Counted from the stretch's first letter, positions 35,198-43,998 are shown. The stretch is 64,000 nucleotides of DNA from Bacteroidaceae bacterium (GCA_017503065.1 JAFVTT010000024.1:19769-83768); one strand, 5' to 3'. Program-made: numbers and translations. The notes: a model not told the origin generated them from the letters alone.

Positions 35198-35783
35198 GTA
35201 TCCTCCTCTTAATATTGATGTCCATAACAAAAATTATTGCTGTCAGATAAAACTACATCAACACAAAAACGGTCATTAGCGTTATGATGATAATGGACTG
35301 GGAAAATCCACTATGTGACACACAAAGTCCATACAGAGGACAGATAAAATTGTCCCAGTCATTACAATCGTTCCCGATTAGCACCCACTCCAGTCATCAC
35401 TGGTAGTAAAATTTATCATCAGTGATGGTAAAATCTATCACCACTGACGGTAAAATCTATCACCACTGATGGTAAAATCTATCACTACTGACGGCAAAAT
35501 CTATCACTACTGACGGCAAAACTTATCACCAGCGACGGCAAAACTTATCAGTTATAATGGTTCATGTGCAAACCAACATGAAGCAGCCCGAGAAATACGT
35601 GATGCAAGTCTTGAACGCCAATACGTCAACAACTGTTTATAAGAGAACAGGAGAGGAATCCGACATATGACCATTACCAGACATTAGTTCATTTGTTTGC
35701 GGACAACAAGCAATAAACCCAAACCTGTCAATAGACTGTAGCGCCAATGAAGGTATAATCATCATAACGCCAAGACCGATTGG
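35198..35783. other. Gene-free region with mobile-element and repeat debris
   Basis: No gene is seen. It contains a fragment resembling one end of the MITE-like element (CGGTCATTAGCGTTATGATG at about 35270), an inverted pair GACTGGGA / TCCCAGTC (about 35296 and 35353), a 22-bp repeat array and a short internally deleted MITE-like copy. Confidence 0.55.
35394..35550. repeat. 22-bp tandem repeat array (GGTAAAAT family), about seven units
   Basis: Regular units of the type TCACCACTGACGGTAAAATC plus TA, in unbroken 22-bp register. Variation is mostly C/T and G/A exchange. ACCA and TGGT inside many units can pair across CTGA. This is the longest of the three arrays of this family. Confidence 0.9.
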
Positions 35784-35786
35784 GGA
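35714..35786 (+). mobile_element. MITE-like element, short internally deleted copy
   Basis: AACCCAAACCTGTCAATAGA at the left end and AAGACCGATTGGGG at the right end match the termini of the elements at 43.76 and 54.17 kb. Only about 25 bp remain between GCGCCAATGAAGG and CATAACGCC, so the middle is missing. Confidence 0.65.
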
Positions 35787-35823
35787 AAAAAATAAGATCC
35801 AAGACCTAATGGCCTTGAACCTT
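35784..35823 (-). terminator. Terminator of the bL21-bL27 operon
   Basis: Imperfect stem AAGGTTCAAGGCC / GGTCTTGGATCTT with an ATTA loop, followed leftward by ATTTTTTTCCCC. It abuts the MITE-like copy. Confidence 0.65.
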
Positions 35824-35852
35824 ATTTAGTTTGTTCCTTGTGTATTCTGAAC

Positions 35853-36116
35853 TTATGCTTCTGCGATGGGCTCAACGCTTACGGTTGAACGGTTCAGACG
35901 ACCCTTGCGGAATGTCACGATACCGTCTGCCAGAGCGTACAGAGTGTCATCCTTGCCGATGCCTACGTTCTTGCCAGGATAGTGGCGTGTGCCACGCTGA
36001 CGAACGATTACGTTACCGGCAATGCACTTCTCACCACCGAAGATCTTGATACCGAGTCGCTGTGATGCTGACTCACGGCCGTTCTTTGAACTACCAACAC
36101 CTTTTTTATGTGCCAT
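35853..36116 (-). CDS. rpmA: 50S ribosomal protein bL27
   Basis: Ribosomal protein next to the peptidyl-transferase centre, 87 residues. The N-terminus [16 protein letters not shown] keeps the conserved tail that reaches toward the P-site tRNA, with no Firmicutes-type cleavable pre-sequence. [20 protein letters not shown] and [18 protein letters not shown] are standard. It follows rplU by 27 bp in the usual rplU-rpmA order. Confidence 0.97.
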   Translation of the reverse strand: MAHKKGVGSSKNGRESASQRLGIKIFGGEKCIAGNVIVRQRGTRHYPGKNVGIGKDDTLYALADGIVTFRKGRLNRSTVSVEPIAEA

Positions 36117-36143
36117 TCTGTGTTCCTCCTGTGATTTTAGTGA

Positions 36144-36461
36144 TTAAGCAATAACTTCCTTGATAGTCAACTCGGTGAACTGCTGACGGTGACCGTTCAG
36201 CTTGCGGTAACCCTTGCGACGCTTCTTGTGGAATACCAGAACCTTGTCGCCCTTTACCAGGGGAGATACCACTTCACATACAACCTTGGCACCCTCTACG
36301 GTGGGAGCACCTACGGTGATTGTACCGTTGTTGTCTACCAACAACACTTTCTCAAACTCAGCAGCCTGACCAGCCTCGGCACCAACGATGTGGTGTACGA
36401 AGAGCTTCTTGCCGGCTTCAGCCTTGAACTGCTGACCGTTAATCTCAACGATTGCGTACAT
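36144..36461 (-). CDS. rplU: 50S ribosomal protein bL21
   Basis: Ribosomal protein that binds 23S rRNA, 105 residues of typical length: [40 protein letters not shown], and the basic end [20 protein letters not shown]. First gene of the rplU-rpmA operon. Its leader of about 80 nt contains a small hairpin (GAACCA / TGGTTTC) that could serve autoregulation, though this is speculative. Confidence 0.97.
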   Translation of the reverse strand: MYAIVEINGQQFKAEAGKKLFVHHIVGAEAGQAAEFEKVLLVDNNGTITVGAPTVEGAKVVCEVVSPLVKGDKVLVFHKKRRKGYRKLNGHRQQFTELTIKEVIA

Positions 36462-36549
36462 TTGTTTATTTATTATTTAACGGGTTTGACCGCGGGGCGA
36501 AACCATCTCGTGGTTCACTTTTTCGGGCCTCAACGGCATAAATCGGGTG

Positions 36550-36557
36550 CAAAGTTA
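36550..36557 (-). promoter_or_regulatory. -7 box TAACTTTG of rplU-rpmA
   Basis: TAnnTTTG match on the minus strand; predicted leader about 80 nt. Confidence 0.65.
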
Positions 36558-36599
36558 GTGTATTTCTGCGAGATGTGCAAGAAATAGGATGCTAATTTG

Positions 36600-37181
36600 T
36601 TACTTTTTTGCGTTGTAGCGCTTGTTCAGACCTGTTACGATGTCCTTGGTGATGTTGTACTTGGGGTTGGCGATAAGCAGATTGTCGCCGGCCTTGATCA
36701 TCACGTAGTCATATTTCTTTGTCTGGTTGTATATCTTCAGGAAAGCCTGTATACTGTCGCGTGCTTCCTGGTTGATGCGTGCCTGTTCTTCGTTGAACTC
36801 ATTGTTCAGTTTGGCAGCCAGTTGCTGGAGTTCCATTTCCTGCTGCTGGAGGCTCTGCTGGGCGCGTTCCAGTTCGTCGCGTGTCTGGAAGCCGTTGTTC
36901 TCGTACTTGCGTTGCATGGCAGTTGCGCTTGACTCCAGTTTGCGCTGCTTCTGTGCCAGTGTGTTCTGGATGTCTGTACCCTTGCGTGTAAGAACTTCCT
37001 CATAGTCCTTGTAGAGTTGGTACTGACTCATCAGGCTGTCCAGTTCCACGTAGGCTATGCGCAGGCCTGTTGCCTCTGTCTCAGCTGTTTGTGCAACCTC
37101 TTCGTTGCCTGTTTCCTTGTTGTTGCTGCATGATGCAAGGCCCAGGGCGATGCTCATGGCGAGAAAAAGATACTTTTTCAT
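36600..37181 (-). CDS. Skp/OmpH-like periplasmic chaperone lipoprotein
   Basis: A 193-residue exported protein of the Skp/OmpH family, chaperones that hold unfolded outer-membrane proteins in the periplasm. The signal ends MSIALGLASC, a lipobox with Cys18, unlike soluble Skp. After an acidic spacer comes the family beta-strand RIAYVELDSLMSQYQ, then a long coiled coil (about 60-150: ELERAQQSLQQQEMELQQLA) and the C-terminal KKYDYVMIKAGDNLLIANPK. It is preceded by a small membrane protein gene 13 bp upstream, so the two probably form an operon. Confidence 0.88.
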   Translation of the reverse strand: MKKYLFLAMSIALGLASCSNNKETGNEEVAQTAETEATGLRIAYVELDSLMSQYQLYKDYEEVLTRKGTDIQNTLAQKQRKLESSATAMQRKYENNGFQTRDELERAQQSLQQQEMELQQLAAKLNNEFNEEQARINQEARDSIQAFLKIYNQTKKYDYVMIKAGDNLLIANPKYNITKDIVTGLNKRYNAKK

Positions 37182-37194
37182 TTCTGTTTCTATG

Positions 37195-37410
37195 TTATTT
37201 TTTCGTATGTTCCTTGACTTTGTGCGGACTCTGATGGCGCATCATCCTGTCCATACTCTGTACGCAGTGTATGCCTTTCTTGCGCATCTCGGGACTTTGC
37301 CCTATGTGCAGACTGCGGAATTTGCCTCCTTTTTGCAGGATTATGCGTATGGAGAGCAGCAGTATGCTGATTGCGCAAATTCCAAGCGTCAGAAGTAATA
37401 GTTTCAACAT
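37195..37410 (-). CDS. Small conserved single-span membrane protein
   Basis: A 71-residue protein with one N-terminal transmembrane helix (MLKLLLLTLGICAISILLLS) and a basic cytoplasmic tail holding GGKFRSLHIGQS, EMRKKGIHCVQSMDRMM. From memory, similar short proteins with a helix followed by a KxGIxCVQSxDR-type motif occur in other Bacteroidales, often near ompH-like genes; their function is unknown. A promoter box lies at 37453-37460. A second leftward frame in the same interval is a shadow. Confidence 0.75.
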   Translation of the reverse strand: MLKLLLLTLGICAISILLLSIRIILQKGGKFRSLHIGQSPEMRKKGIHCVQSMDRMMRHQSPHKVKEHTKK

Positions 37411-37452
37411 TTATTTGTATATTTGCATGCGCAAAGTCATGGTTTCGGTTGG

Positions 37453-37460
37453 CAAAGATA
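37453..37460 (-). promoter_or_regulatory. -7 box TATCTTTG for the small membrane protein / OmpH-like operon
   Basis: TAnnTTTG on the minus strand; leader about 37 nt. Confidence 0.6.
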
Positions 37461-37540
37461 GTGAATATTTGCTAATCTGCCAAATAAAACACCTTGGCAA
37501 TGCGTTATTTTAATATTAACGACCTAATAACCGAATTGAT

Positions 37541-38983
37541 ATGATGGATTTGAAACCTGCCTCGGTATTTGAGGCTTTTAGTGAGATAAACCGAGTTCCC
37601 CGCCCCTCAAAGAAGGAGGACAAGATGATGGAATACCTGTTGGAAGTAGGCCGTAGTCTTGGTTTGGAAACCCAGCGCGACGAGATAGGCAATGTGGTCA
37701 TCCGCAAGCCTGCCACTCCGGGTATGGAGGACCGTCCTATACTGGTTCTGCAGAGCCACATGGACATGGTGTGCGAGAAGAACAACGATGTGGAGTTCGA
37801 CTTCGACAACGATGCCATACAGGCTTATGTGGATGGAGACTGGATGAAGGCAAAAGGTACTACACTGGGTGCTGATGACGGTATCGGCTGTGCCATGGAG
37901 ATTGCCATCCTGCGTGCCAACGACATTAAGCACGGTCCTCTGGAGTGTGTCTTCACCCGTGACGAGGAAACCGGCCTGACAGGTGCCGAGGCCATGCCTG
38001 CTGATTTTCTGAAGGGCAGGATGATGGTGAACCTTGACAACGAGGAAGAGGGCTATATCTTTGTAAGTTGTGCCGGCGGTTGCCGTACCACGGCGACTTT
38101 CCGCTATGAGGACGAGCCTGTGGAGGACGGCATGTTCTTCGTGCGCCTGACCATCAAGGGCCTGACCGGCGGCCATTCAGGCGACGATATCAACAAGATG
38201 CGTGCCAATGCCAACAAGTTGCTTGCACGTTTCCTTTACATGCAGCAGGCAAAGACCGATCTGCGACTGGCCGACATACAGGCAGGCGGCTTGCACAATG
38301 CCATCCCCCGCGAAGCATCATGTGTGGTGTCCGTGCCCTATGCCTACAAGGAGCAGATCCGCGTTGACTGGAACATCTTCCAGGCAGACGTGGAGGAGGA
38401 GTATAGCCGTACGGAGAAGACCATGGAGTTCATTCTGGAAAGTGTGGATGCTCCAGAGAGCGTGGTTGACAAGAAGACCGCACGCAACCTTATCCTTGCC
38501 CTGCAGGCCGTGGACAACGGTATCTTTGCCATGTGCCAGGACATAGACCTTGTGGAGACGAGTTCCAATCTGGCCAGTATCAGAAAGAACGCAGAGGAGC
38601 ACACCATCGTTGTTAATTCCAGCCAGCGAAGCAGCATCCTCAGCGCACGCCACAATATGGCCGCCACATTCCGTGCCCCCTTTGAACTGGCAGGTGCAGA
38701 AGTGGTGAGCGGAGAGGGTTATCCCGGATGGAAGATGAACCCCAACAGCAAGTTGCTGGTGGTTGCCGTGGAGCAGTACAGGAAACTCTATGGCAAGGAC
38801 CCCTTCGTGGGCGGAATACATGCAGGACTGGAGTGCGGACTCTTCAGCGAGAAGTTCCCAGGCATGGACATGGTGAGCCTTGGTCCCACGATGCGTGGTG
38901 TGCATAGCCCCGACGAGCGCATGCTCATCCCCAGCGTACAGTTGGTATGGGATCACCTCCTGGCTATATTGGCAAATATCTAA
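37541..38983 (+). CDS. pepD: Aminoacyl-histidine dipeptidase (M20)
   Basis: Cytosolic zinc dipeptidase cleaving Xaa-His and other dipeptides, 480 residues, the usual PepD length. Metal and catalytic motifs are QSHMDMV (His73, Asp75), LGADDGIG (Asp112), TRDEETGLTGAE (Glu142-143) and NLDNEEEG. The lid domain occupies about 200-390, and the C-terminal VRS-type segment is MRGVHSPDERM. The start MMDLKPASVFEAF fits the family. It lies 15 bp before the beta-helix lipoprotein gene. Confidence 0.94.
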   Translation: MMDLKPASVFEAFSEINRVPRPSKKEDKMMEYLLEVGRSLGLETQRDEIGNVVIRKPATPGMEDRPILVLQSHMDMVCEKNNDVEFDFDNDAIQAYVDGDWMKAKGTTLGADDGIGCAMEIAILRANDIKHGPLECVFTRDEETGLTGAEAMPADFLKGRMMVNLDNEEEGYIFVSCAGGCRTTATFRYEDEPVEDGMFFVRLTIKGLTGGHSGDDINKMRANANKLLARFLYMQQAKTDLRLADIQAGGLHNAIPREASCVVSVPYAYKEQIRVDWNIFQADVEEEYSRTEKTMEFILESVDAPESVVDKKTARNLILALQAVDNGIFAMCQDIDLVETSSNLASIRKNAEEHTIVVNSSQRSSILSARHNMAATFRAPFELAGAEVVSGEGYPGWKMNPNSKLLVVAVEQYRKLYGKDPFVGGIHAGLECGLFSEKFPGMDMVSLGPTMRGVHSPDERMLIPSVQLVWDHLLAILANI

Positions 38984-38998
38984 ACAAAGGAAACGGAC

Positions 38999-40489
38999 TT
39001 GAAGCGATTTCCCTTATATATATATATAATAGGTGTACTGATGGCGATGGTCAGCAGTTGCGATGACTATGATTCGTGGACGGCTGACCCTCATGCGCAA
39101 CTCACATTCGGGCGCGATACCGTCAGTTTTGACACCTTGATAAGCACGGTGAGCAGCAGCACCCAGCGCCTGTTGGTGTATAACCACAACAAGAGCGGAG
39201 TGCGCATCAGCGACGTGCGCCTGAAGCATGTCGGCCAGAGCCCTTTCCGTGTGAACGTGGACGGCCAGTTCCTGCATGAGGGTCAGGGTACCGATTTCGA
39301 GGTGAGGAAGAACGACAGCATCTTTGTCCTCGTGGAGGTAACCCTGCCGGATACCGATACGGACACCGTCGCAATGCATACCGACAGCCTTTGCTTCACA
39401 TTGGAAAGCGGCACAGTACAGTATGTGACGCTCATGGCAGGCGGACAGAACGCGTTCCATTGGCGAGGGGTAAGGGTAATAGATCAGGACTCCATTCTGC
39501 AAAGCCGTCGTCCTGTTGTAATCTATGACAGCCTTTATGTCTCTCCAGGTGCAACACTTACCGTGGTGGCAGGCACGAATTTGTACTTTCATCAGCATGC
39601 CTCCATGCGTGTGGACGGCACACTGGTGGTGAACGGCACTTTGGAGGAACCTGTTGTTTTCCGTGGCGACAGGACAGGAAACCTGTTCGACTATCTGCCC
39701 TACGACAATACACCCCAACAATGGGGCGGTGTGTACCTCAACGGATCGGGGCATAAACTGACATACCTGGACCTACACAGCAGCACCTTCGGCATCAAGG
39801 CCGAGGATACTGACATAGAACTGGCCAACTGTGTGATTCACAACACAGGAGGCAATGCCTTGTGGACAAAGAACTGCCGTGTCAAGGCATACAACACGCA
39901 GATAAGCAATGCCTTCGGCAATCTCTATCAGATGATAGGCGGAGAGACGGAGATGACCTTCTGCACCCTGGCGCAGTTCTACAATTTCGATGCCAACAGA
40001 GGTTGGGCATTGAACTTGAGCGACTATGATGTGGAATACGGCGATACGATGTTCTACGACGTTTCGCGTGCCAATTTTACCAACTGTATCATCACAGGTT
40101 ATGGCGATGACGTCATCTTGGGCAGTTTCATCAAGGAGAGCAAGTTCCAGGACTCTGTGCAATTTCGTTTCCAGCGCTGTTTCCTGAATACGGTGTATAG
40201 CGATGGCGACTCCGTGCGCTTCGTGCGCAATCTCTATGAGAATCCCGAGGACACCATGTCCTACGGACGTCAGTTCCTGCTCTTTGACACTTACGCACGA
40301 CTCTATGACTTCACGCCCGACACGCTGGCGCATTTCTGCGACAGTGCTGATGTCTACTGGGCTGAGGAATTCCCCCTCGACCGCCTTGGCAGAAGTCGTG
40401 AGGCAGACGGACGTGCCGACATAGGTGCGTATGAGAATGTTCAGCGTCAGAGCAAGGGAGATGCAGAAAAGAAGGAGGAGGAGGAATGA
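38999..40489 (+). CDS. Lipoprotein with right-handed beta-helix repeats
   Basis: A 496-residue exported lipoprotein. The frame begins with TTG at 38999; this start gives a proper lipoprotein signal (MKRFPLYIYIIGVLMAMVSSC, Cys21), whereas the first internal ATG would remove the basic residues, so TTG is preferred. The N-terminal half is beta-sandwich-like (about 30-150). From about 170 short parallel beta-helix turns follow (GATLTVVAGTNLYFHQHASM, VDGTLVVNGTLEEPVVFRGD, ELANCVIHNTGGNALWTKNC). The tail is very acidic (DAEKKEEEE). Function unknown; it resembles lipoproteins common in Bacteroidales. The last 4 bases overlap the rlmH start (ATGA). Confidence 0.82.
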   Translation: MKRFPLYIYIIGVLMAMVSSCDDYDSWTADPHAQLTFGRDTVSFDTLISTVSSSTQRLLVYNHNKSGVRISDVRLKHVGQSPFRVNVDGQFLHEGQGTDFEVRKNDSIFVLVEVTLPDTDTDTVAMHTDSLCFTLESGTVQYVTLMAGGQNAFHWRGVRVIDQDSILQSRRPVVIYDSLYVSPGATLTVVAGTNLYFHQHASMRVDGTLVVNGTLEEPVVFRGDRTGNLFDYLPYDNTPQQWGGVYLNGSGHKLTYLDLHSSTFGIKAEDTDIELANCVIHNTGGNALWTKNCRVKAYNTQISNAFGNLYQMIGGETEMTFCTLAQFYNFDANRGWALNLSDYDVEYGDTMFYDVSRANFTNCIITGYGDDVILGSFIKESKFQDSVQFRFQRCFLNTVYSDGDSVRFVRNLYENPEDTMSYGRQFLLFDTYARLYDFTPDTLAHFCDSADVYWAEEFPLDRLGRSREADGRADIGAYENVQRQSKGDAEKKEEEE

Positions 40490-40959
40490 AGGTAACACTG
40501 TTGGTCGTGGGCAAGACCACGGACAAGCATATCATTGCTCTGGTGGACGAATACCTGGCACGCCTGAAGCATTACCTGCCAACTGATATTGAGGTAATCC
40601 CCGAACTCCGTCAGACGAAGGCCCTGTCCGAGGCCCAGCAGAAGGAGGCAGAGGCTTCGCTGATACTGTCACGCATACAACCGGGCGACAGGGTGGTGCT
40701 CCTCGACGAGCATGGCGTGGAGAGGCGTAGCGTGGAGTTTGCCTCCTGGATGCAGAAGAAAATGCTTTCGGGCACCAAGCGCCTCCTGTGCATAGTTGGC
40801 GGACCTTATGGCTTTGCTCCTGCCGTATATGACCGGGCAGACGAGAAAATATCCCTTTCGCAGATGACCCTGTCCCACCAGATGATTCGACTGCTCTTTG
40901 TGGAACAGGTGTATCGTGCCATGACAATATTGAACGGAGAACCTTATCATCACGAATGA
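40486..40959 (+). CDS. rlmH: 23S rRNA pseudouridine-1915 N3-methyltransferase RlmH
   Basis: SPOUT-class methyltransferase acting on assembled ribosomes, 157 residues. It has VVLLDEHGVERRSVEFASWM, the SAM-knot region LCIVGGPYGF and the C-terminal signature ISLSQMTLSHQMIRLLFVEQ followed by VYRAMTILNGEPYHHE. Translation is probably coupled to the preceding lipoprotein through the ATGA overlap. Confidence 0.96.
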   Translation: MKVTLLVVGKTTDKHIIALVDEYLARLKHYLPTDIEVIPELRQTKALSEAQQKEAEASLILSRIQPGDRVVLLDEHGVERRSVEFASWMQKKMLSGTKRLLCIVGGPYGFAPAVYDRADEKISLSQMTLSHQMIRLLFVEQVYRAMTILNGEPYHHE

Positions 40960-40965
40960 GAGGCA

Positions 40966-41000
40966 GGACCCCCTCAGTCCCCCTGTATGGGGAGGAGAGG
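40966..41000. repeat. C-rich palindromic element, partial copy
   Basis: ACCCCCTCAGTCCCCCTGTA followed by TGGGGAGGAGAGGGT. It resembles the inner part of the elements at 1.5 and 24.3-24.7 kb. Confidence 0.45.
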
Positions 41001-41071
41001 GTGAACGTTTAACGATTAGCGGGTGAGCGGAAATATTATAAAACGAAATACAAACAATAAAATATACAATT

Positions 41072-41947
41072 ATGCTTAGTGTAGAAGAATTGAACGAGAG
41101 GCTTATTGACCTTGCTTTCAGCGAGGACATAGGCGATGGTGACCACACCACATTGTGCTGCATCCCAGCAGACAGCATGGGCGAAAGCAAGTTGTTGATC
41201 AAGGAAGAGGGCATCTTTGCCGGTGTGGAGATAGCCAAGCAGGTCTTCCACAGATTCGACCCCACTATGGAAGTGGAGGTGTACATCGAGGACGGTGCAC
41301 ATGTGAAGCCCGGTGATATAGTGATGAGCGTGAAGGGCAAGGAGCAGAGCCTTCTGCAAACCGAGCGCCTGATGCTGAACATCCTTCAGCGCATGTCCGG
41401 CATAGCCACCATGACCCACAAGTACCAGCAGGCCCTCATAGATGCCGGCACCAAGACCCGTGTGCTGGACACTCGCAAGACCACTCCCGGCATGCGCATG
41501 CTGGAGAAGGAGGCCGTGAAGATAGGCGGAGGCATGAACCACCGTATAGGCCTGTTCGACATGATTCTGTTGAAGGACAACCACATTGACTTCTGCGGTG
41601 GCGTGCACAACGCCATCAGCCGTGCCAAGCAGTATTGCAAGGATCATGGCAAGGATCTGAAGATAGAGTGCGAGGTTCGCAACTGGAAGGAACTGGAGGA
41701 GGCTCTGGCCGAGGGTTGCGACCGTATCATGTTCGACAACTTCACTCCAGAGGACACCAGGAAGGCAGTTGAACTTGTTGCCGGCCGTGCCGAAACGGAG
41801 TCAAGCGGCGGCATCACCTTCGACACCATGATACCATACGCTCAGGCAGGCGTGGACTTCATCAGTTTCGGTGCCTTGACACACAGCGTCAAGGGTCTGG
41901 ACATGAGTTTCAAGGCCGCAGGTTCCGATAAGTTGGTGATAAAGTAA
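41072..41947 (+). CDS. nadC: Nicotinate-nucleotide pyrophosphorylase (carboxylating)
   Basis: Makes nicotinate mononucleotide from quinolinate and PRPP in NAD synthesis. The 291-residue protein has EDIGDGDHTT at the N-terminus, NILQRMSGIAT, the substrate loop DTRKTTPGMRMLEKEAVKIG, and GLFDMILLKDNHI with catalytic lysine and metal-site residues; SSGGITFDTM follows. Length and motifs are standard. No nadA or nadB is adjacent. The PRPP it needs comes from prs at 20 kb. Confidence 0.95.
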   Translation: MLSVEELNERLIDLAFSEDIGDGDHTTLCCIPADSMGESKLLIKEEGIFAGVEIAKQVFHRFDPTMEVEVYIEDGAHVKPGDIVMSVKGKEQSLLQTERLMLNILQRMSGIATMTHKYQQALIDAGTKTRVLDTRKTTPGMRMLEKEAVKIGGGMNHRIGLFDMILLKDNHIDFCGGVHNAISRAKQYCKDHGKDLKIECEVRNWKELEEALAEGCDRIMFDNFTPEDTRKAVELVAGRAETESSGGITFDTMIPYAQAGVDFISFGALTHSVKGLDMSFKAAGSDKLVIK

Positions 41948-41955
41948 TAATTTCT

Positions 41956-42012
41956 AAGGTCCTTAAAGTCCTTAAAGTCCTTAAGGTCTTTAGGGGCCTT
42001 AAAGTCTCTAAT
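41956..42012. repeat. 9-bp tandem repeat (AGTCCTTAA)
   Basis: About six nonamers in phase: GGTCCTTAA, AGTCCTTAA, AGTCCTTAA, GGTCTTTAG, GGGCCTTAA, AGTCTCTAA. They fill the gap between nadC and the C69 peptidase gene. Confidence 0.85.
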
Positions 42013-42028
42013 CCCTAATTAAAAGACT

Positions 42029-43690
42029 ATGCGTAAGATATTCTCAATCATCTGTCTCCTGCTCGTCTCTGTGATGGCCATGCCTTGCACCAACCTTATC
42101 GTGGGCAAGAAGGCTTCCACCGATGGCAGCGTGATAATCAGTTATAGCAGTGATAGTTATGGTATGTTCTCGTCCCTCTACTACAAGCCTCGCATGAAGC
42201 ATGCCAAGGGAACCATGCGCCCCATCTATCACTACGAGACAAGCAACTACCTGGGCGAGATTCCCGAAGCAGAGGAAACGTATCAGGTAACAGGTTTCCT
42301 GAACGAATACCAGTTGAGCATCATGGAAACCACTTTCGGTGGCCGCCCCGAACTGGACGGAGGTCCCGGCATCATGGATTACGGTTCACTGATGTGGATA
42401 GCCCTGGAGCGTTGCAAGACCGCACGCGAGGCCATCAAACTCATCGACGAGTTGTGCCAGAAGTACGGCTATCAGTGTAGCGGCGAGAGTTTCACCATTG
42501 CCGACAAGAACGAGGTGTGGATTATGGAACTCATCGGCAAGGGCAAGGACGAAATGGGTGCCGTATGGGTGGCCCGCCGCATGCCCGACGACATGATCAG
42601 CGCACATGCCAACCATAGCCGTATCCGTCAGTTCCCTCTCAAGGACAAGGAGAACTGCCTCTACTCAAAAGATGTCATCTCTTTCGCTCGCAAGAAGGGT
42701 TACTTCATCGGCAAGGACAAGGACTTCTCCTTCTCCGAGGCATACGCTCCCATAGATTTCGGTGCCAAGCGCTATTGCGAGGCACGCGTATGGAGTTTCT
42801 TCAACAAGTGGGCTGCCGAGGACATGAAACCCTATCTGCCCTATGCCATGGGCGAGGACGTTAATCCCGAGACAAAGCAACCCATCGACGGCATACCTCA
42901 TGAAATGCCCCTTTGGGTGAAGCCCAAGCAACTCCTGAGCACTCAGGACGTCAAGGATATGATGCGCGACCACTACGAGGGAACACCCATGGACATCACC
43001 GAGGGTCTTGGTTCTCTGCCCTGGAAGATGCCTTACCGCGTTACTCCTCTGTCCTACAAGGTTGACGGCAAGGAGTATTTCAACGAGCGTCCCATCAGCA
43101 CAGTGCAGTCCAGTGCCATCTACGTTGCCCAGATGCGCGACTGGTTGCCCGACTATATCGGCGGTGTCCTCTGGTTCGGTAATGACGATGCCAACATGGT
43201 GGCTCTGACTCCCATCTACTCATGCCTGGAGAGCGTGCCCGATTGTTATAGTGCCAAGCACGCCAATGCCACAACCTTCAGTTTCCGCAATGCCTACTGG
43301 GTGTGTAACTGGGTAAGCAACATGGTGTACTACCGCTATGACCTCCTCTTCCCCGAACTCCAAGCCGTGCGCGACCGTCTTGAAAAAGACTTCAATAGTG
43401 TTCAGGACTATATGGAGGCAAAGGCCAAGGAAATGGGAGAGACTGAGGGCAAGAAGTTCCTCAGCGACTATAGCCTCCGCATGTCAGGCATGATGCTGGA
43501 CGAATGGATGCAACTGGCACAGAAACTCATTGTCAAGTACAACGACATGTGCGTGAAGAAGGTTGACGAAAAGGGCGACTACATCCTCACCCCCGGTGGC
43601 GAACCCGTAGCCCCCCAGCGCCCCGGCTACCCTGAGCACTATCTTCGAAAGATGGTGGAGGAGAGCGGCGACAAGTACTTGATAAAGTGA
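42029..43690 (+). CDS. Secreted C69-family dipeptidase
   Basis: Ntn-hydrolase peptidase of the C69/PepD-A family, 553 residues. The N-terminus MRKIFSIICLLLVSVMAMPC acts as signal or propeptide; cleavage before Cys20 would expose the nucleophile in CTNLIVGKKASTDGSV, the family hallmark. YGYQCSGESFTIADKNEVWI and AHANHSRI match the core. Bacteroidetes enzymes of this group degrade dipeptides in the periplasm. No linked gene partner is evident, though pepD lies 4 kb upstream. No clear terminator follows, and a MITE-like element lies 70 bp downstream. Confidence 0.9.
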   Translation: MRKIFSIICLLLVSVMAMPCTNLIVGKKASTDGSVIISYSSDSYGMFSSLYYKPRMKHAKGTMRPIYHYETSNYLGEIPEAEETYQVTGFLNEYQLSIMETTFGGRPELDGGPGIMDYGSLMWIALERCKTAREAIKLIDELCQKYGYQCSGESFTIADKNEVWIMELIGKGKDEMGAVWVARRMPDDMISAHANHSRIRQFPLKDKENCLYSKDVISFARKKGYFIGKDKDFSFSEAYAPIDFGAKRYCEARVWSFFNKWAAEDMKPYLPYAMGEDVNPETKQPIDGIPHEMPLWVKPKQLLSTQDVKDMMRDHYEGTPMDITEGLGSLPWKMPYRVTPLSYKVDGKEYFNERPISTVQSSAIYVAQMRDWLPDYIGGVLWFGNDDANMVALTPIYSCLESVPDCYSAKHANATTFSFRNAYWVCNWVSNMVYYRYDLLFPELQAVRDRLEKDFNSVQDYMEAKAKEMGETEGKKFLSDYSLRMSGMMLDEWMQLAQKLIVKYNDMCVKKVDEKGDYILTPGGEPVAPQRPGYPEHYLRKMVEESGDKYLIK

Positions 43691-43758
43691 CACAAGAATA
43701 CGTAACCGTTATATCCACCATTCCATGCAGTTATGACTGCTATTTTATAAATCGGTAT

Positions 43759-43931
43759 TTAACCTAAATCTGTCAATAGACTGTTATGCGCTAATGAAGG
43801 TTTCTTTTTGACATCCCTTTTGTCGCTTCTCTGTTACGATGGCCCCCCATTGCGCCCTCAAGGCGACAAAACATCTGTTCAAAAATTAAGACCATTTTAT
43901 CATCATCACACTAATGACCGATTGTGGTTAA
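43759..43931 (+). mobile_element. MITE-like element, full copy (173 bp)
   Basis: Left end TTAACCTAAATCTGTCAATA and right end CTAATGACCGATTGTGGTTA form an imperfect terminal inverted repeat of about 20 bp. The interior (GACTGTTATGCGCTAATGAA, then CCCCATTGCGCCCTCAA and GCGACAAAACATCTGTTCAA) aligns with the reverse complement of 54174-54343. It encodes no protein. Confidence 0.75.
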
Positions 43932-43941
43932 GGAAATACAT

Positions 43942-43973
43942 ACGGCTCAGTTGCAATATCGCAACTGAGCCGT
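43942..43973. terminator. Bidirectional terminator hairpin
   Basis: Perfect 13-bp stem ACGGCTCAGTTGC / GCAACTGAGCCGT with a 6-nt loop. It lies between the convergent C69 peptidase and cyclophilin genes. Confidence 0.8.
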
Positions 43974-43998
43974 TTCCGTTTTCCCGAAAGGAATCTTT

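Noticed and set aside
35394..35550. CRISPR array
   Set aside because: Units are contiguous and degenerate with no unique spacers, and no cas genes are in the window.
36462..36549. Ribosomal-protein leader autoregulatory structure before rplU
   Set aside because: Only a 6-bp hairpin is visible; too little to call a known leader motif.
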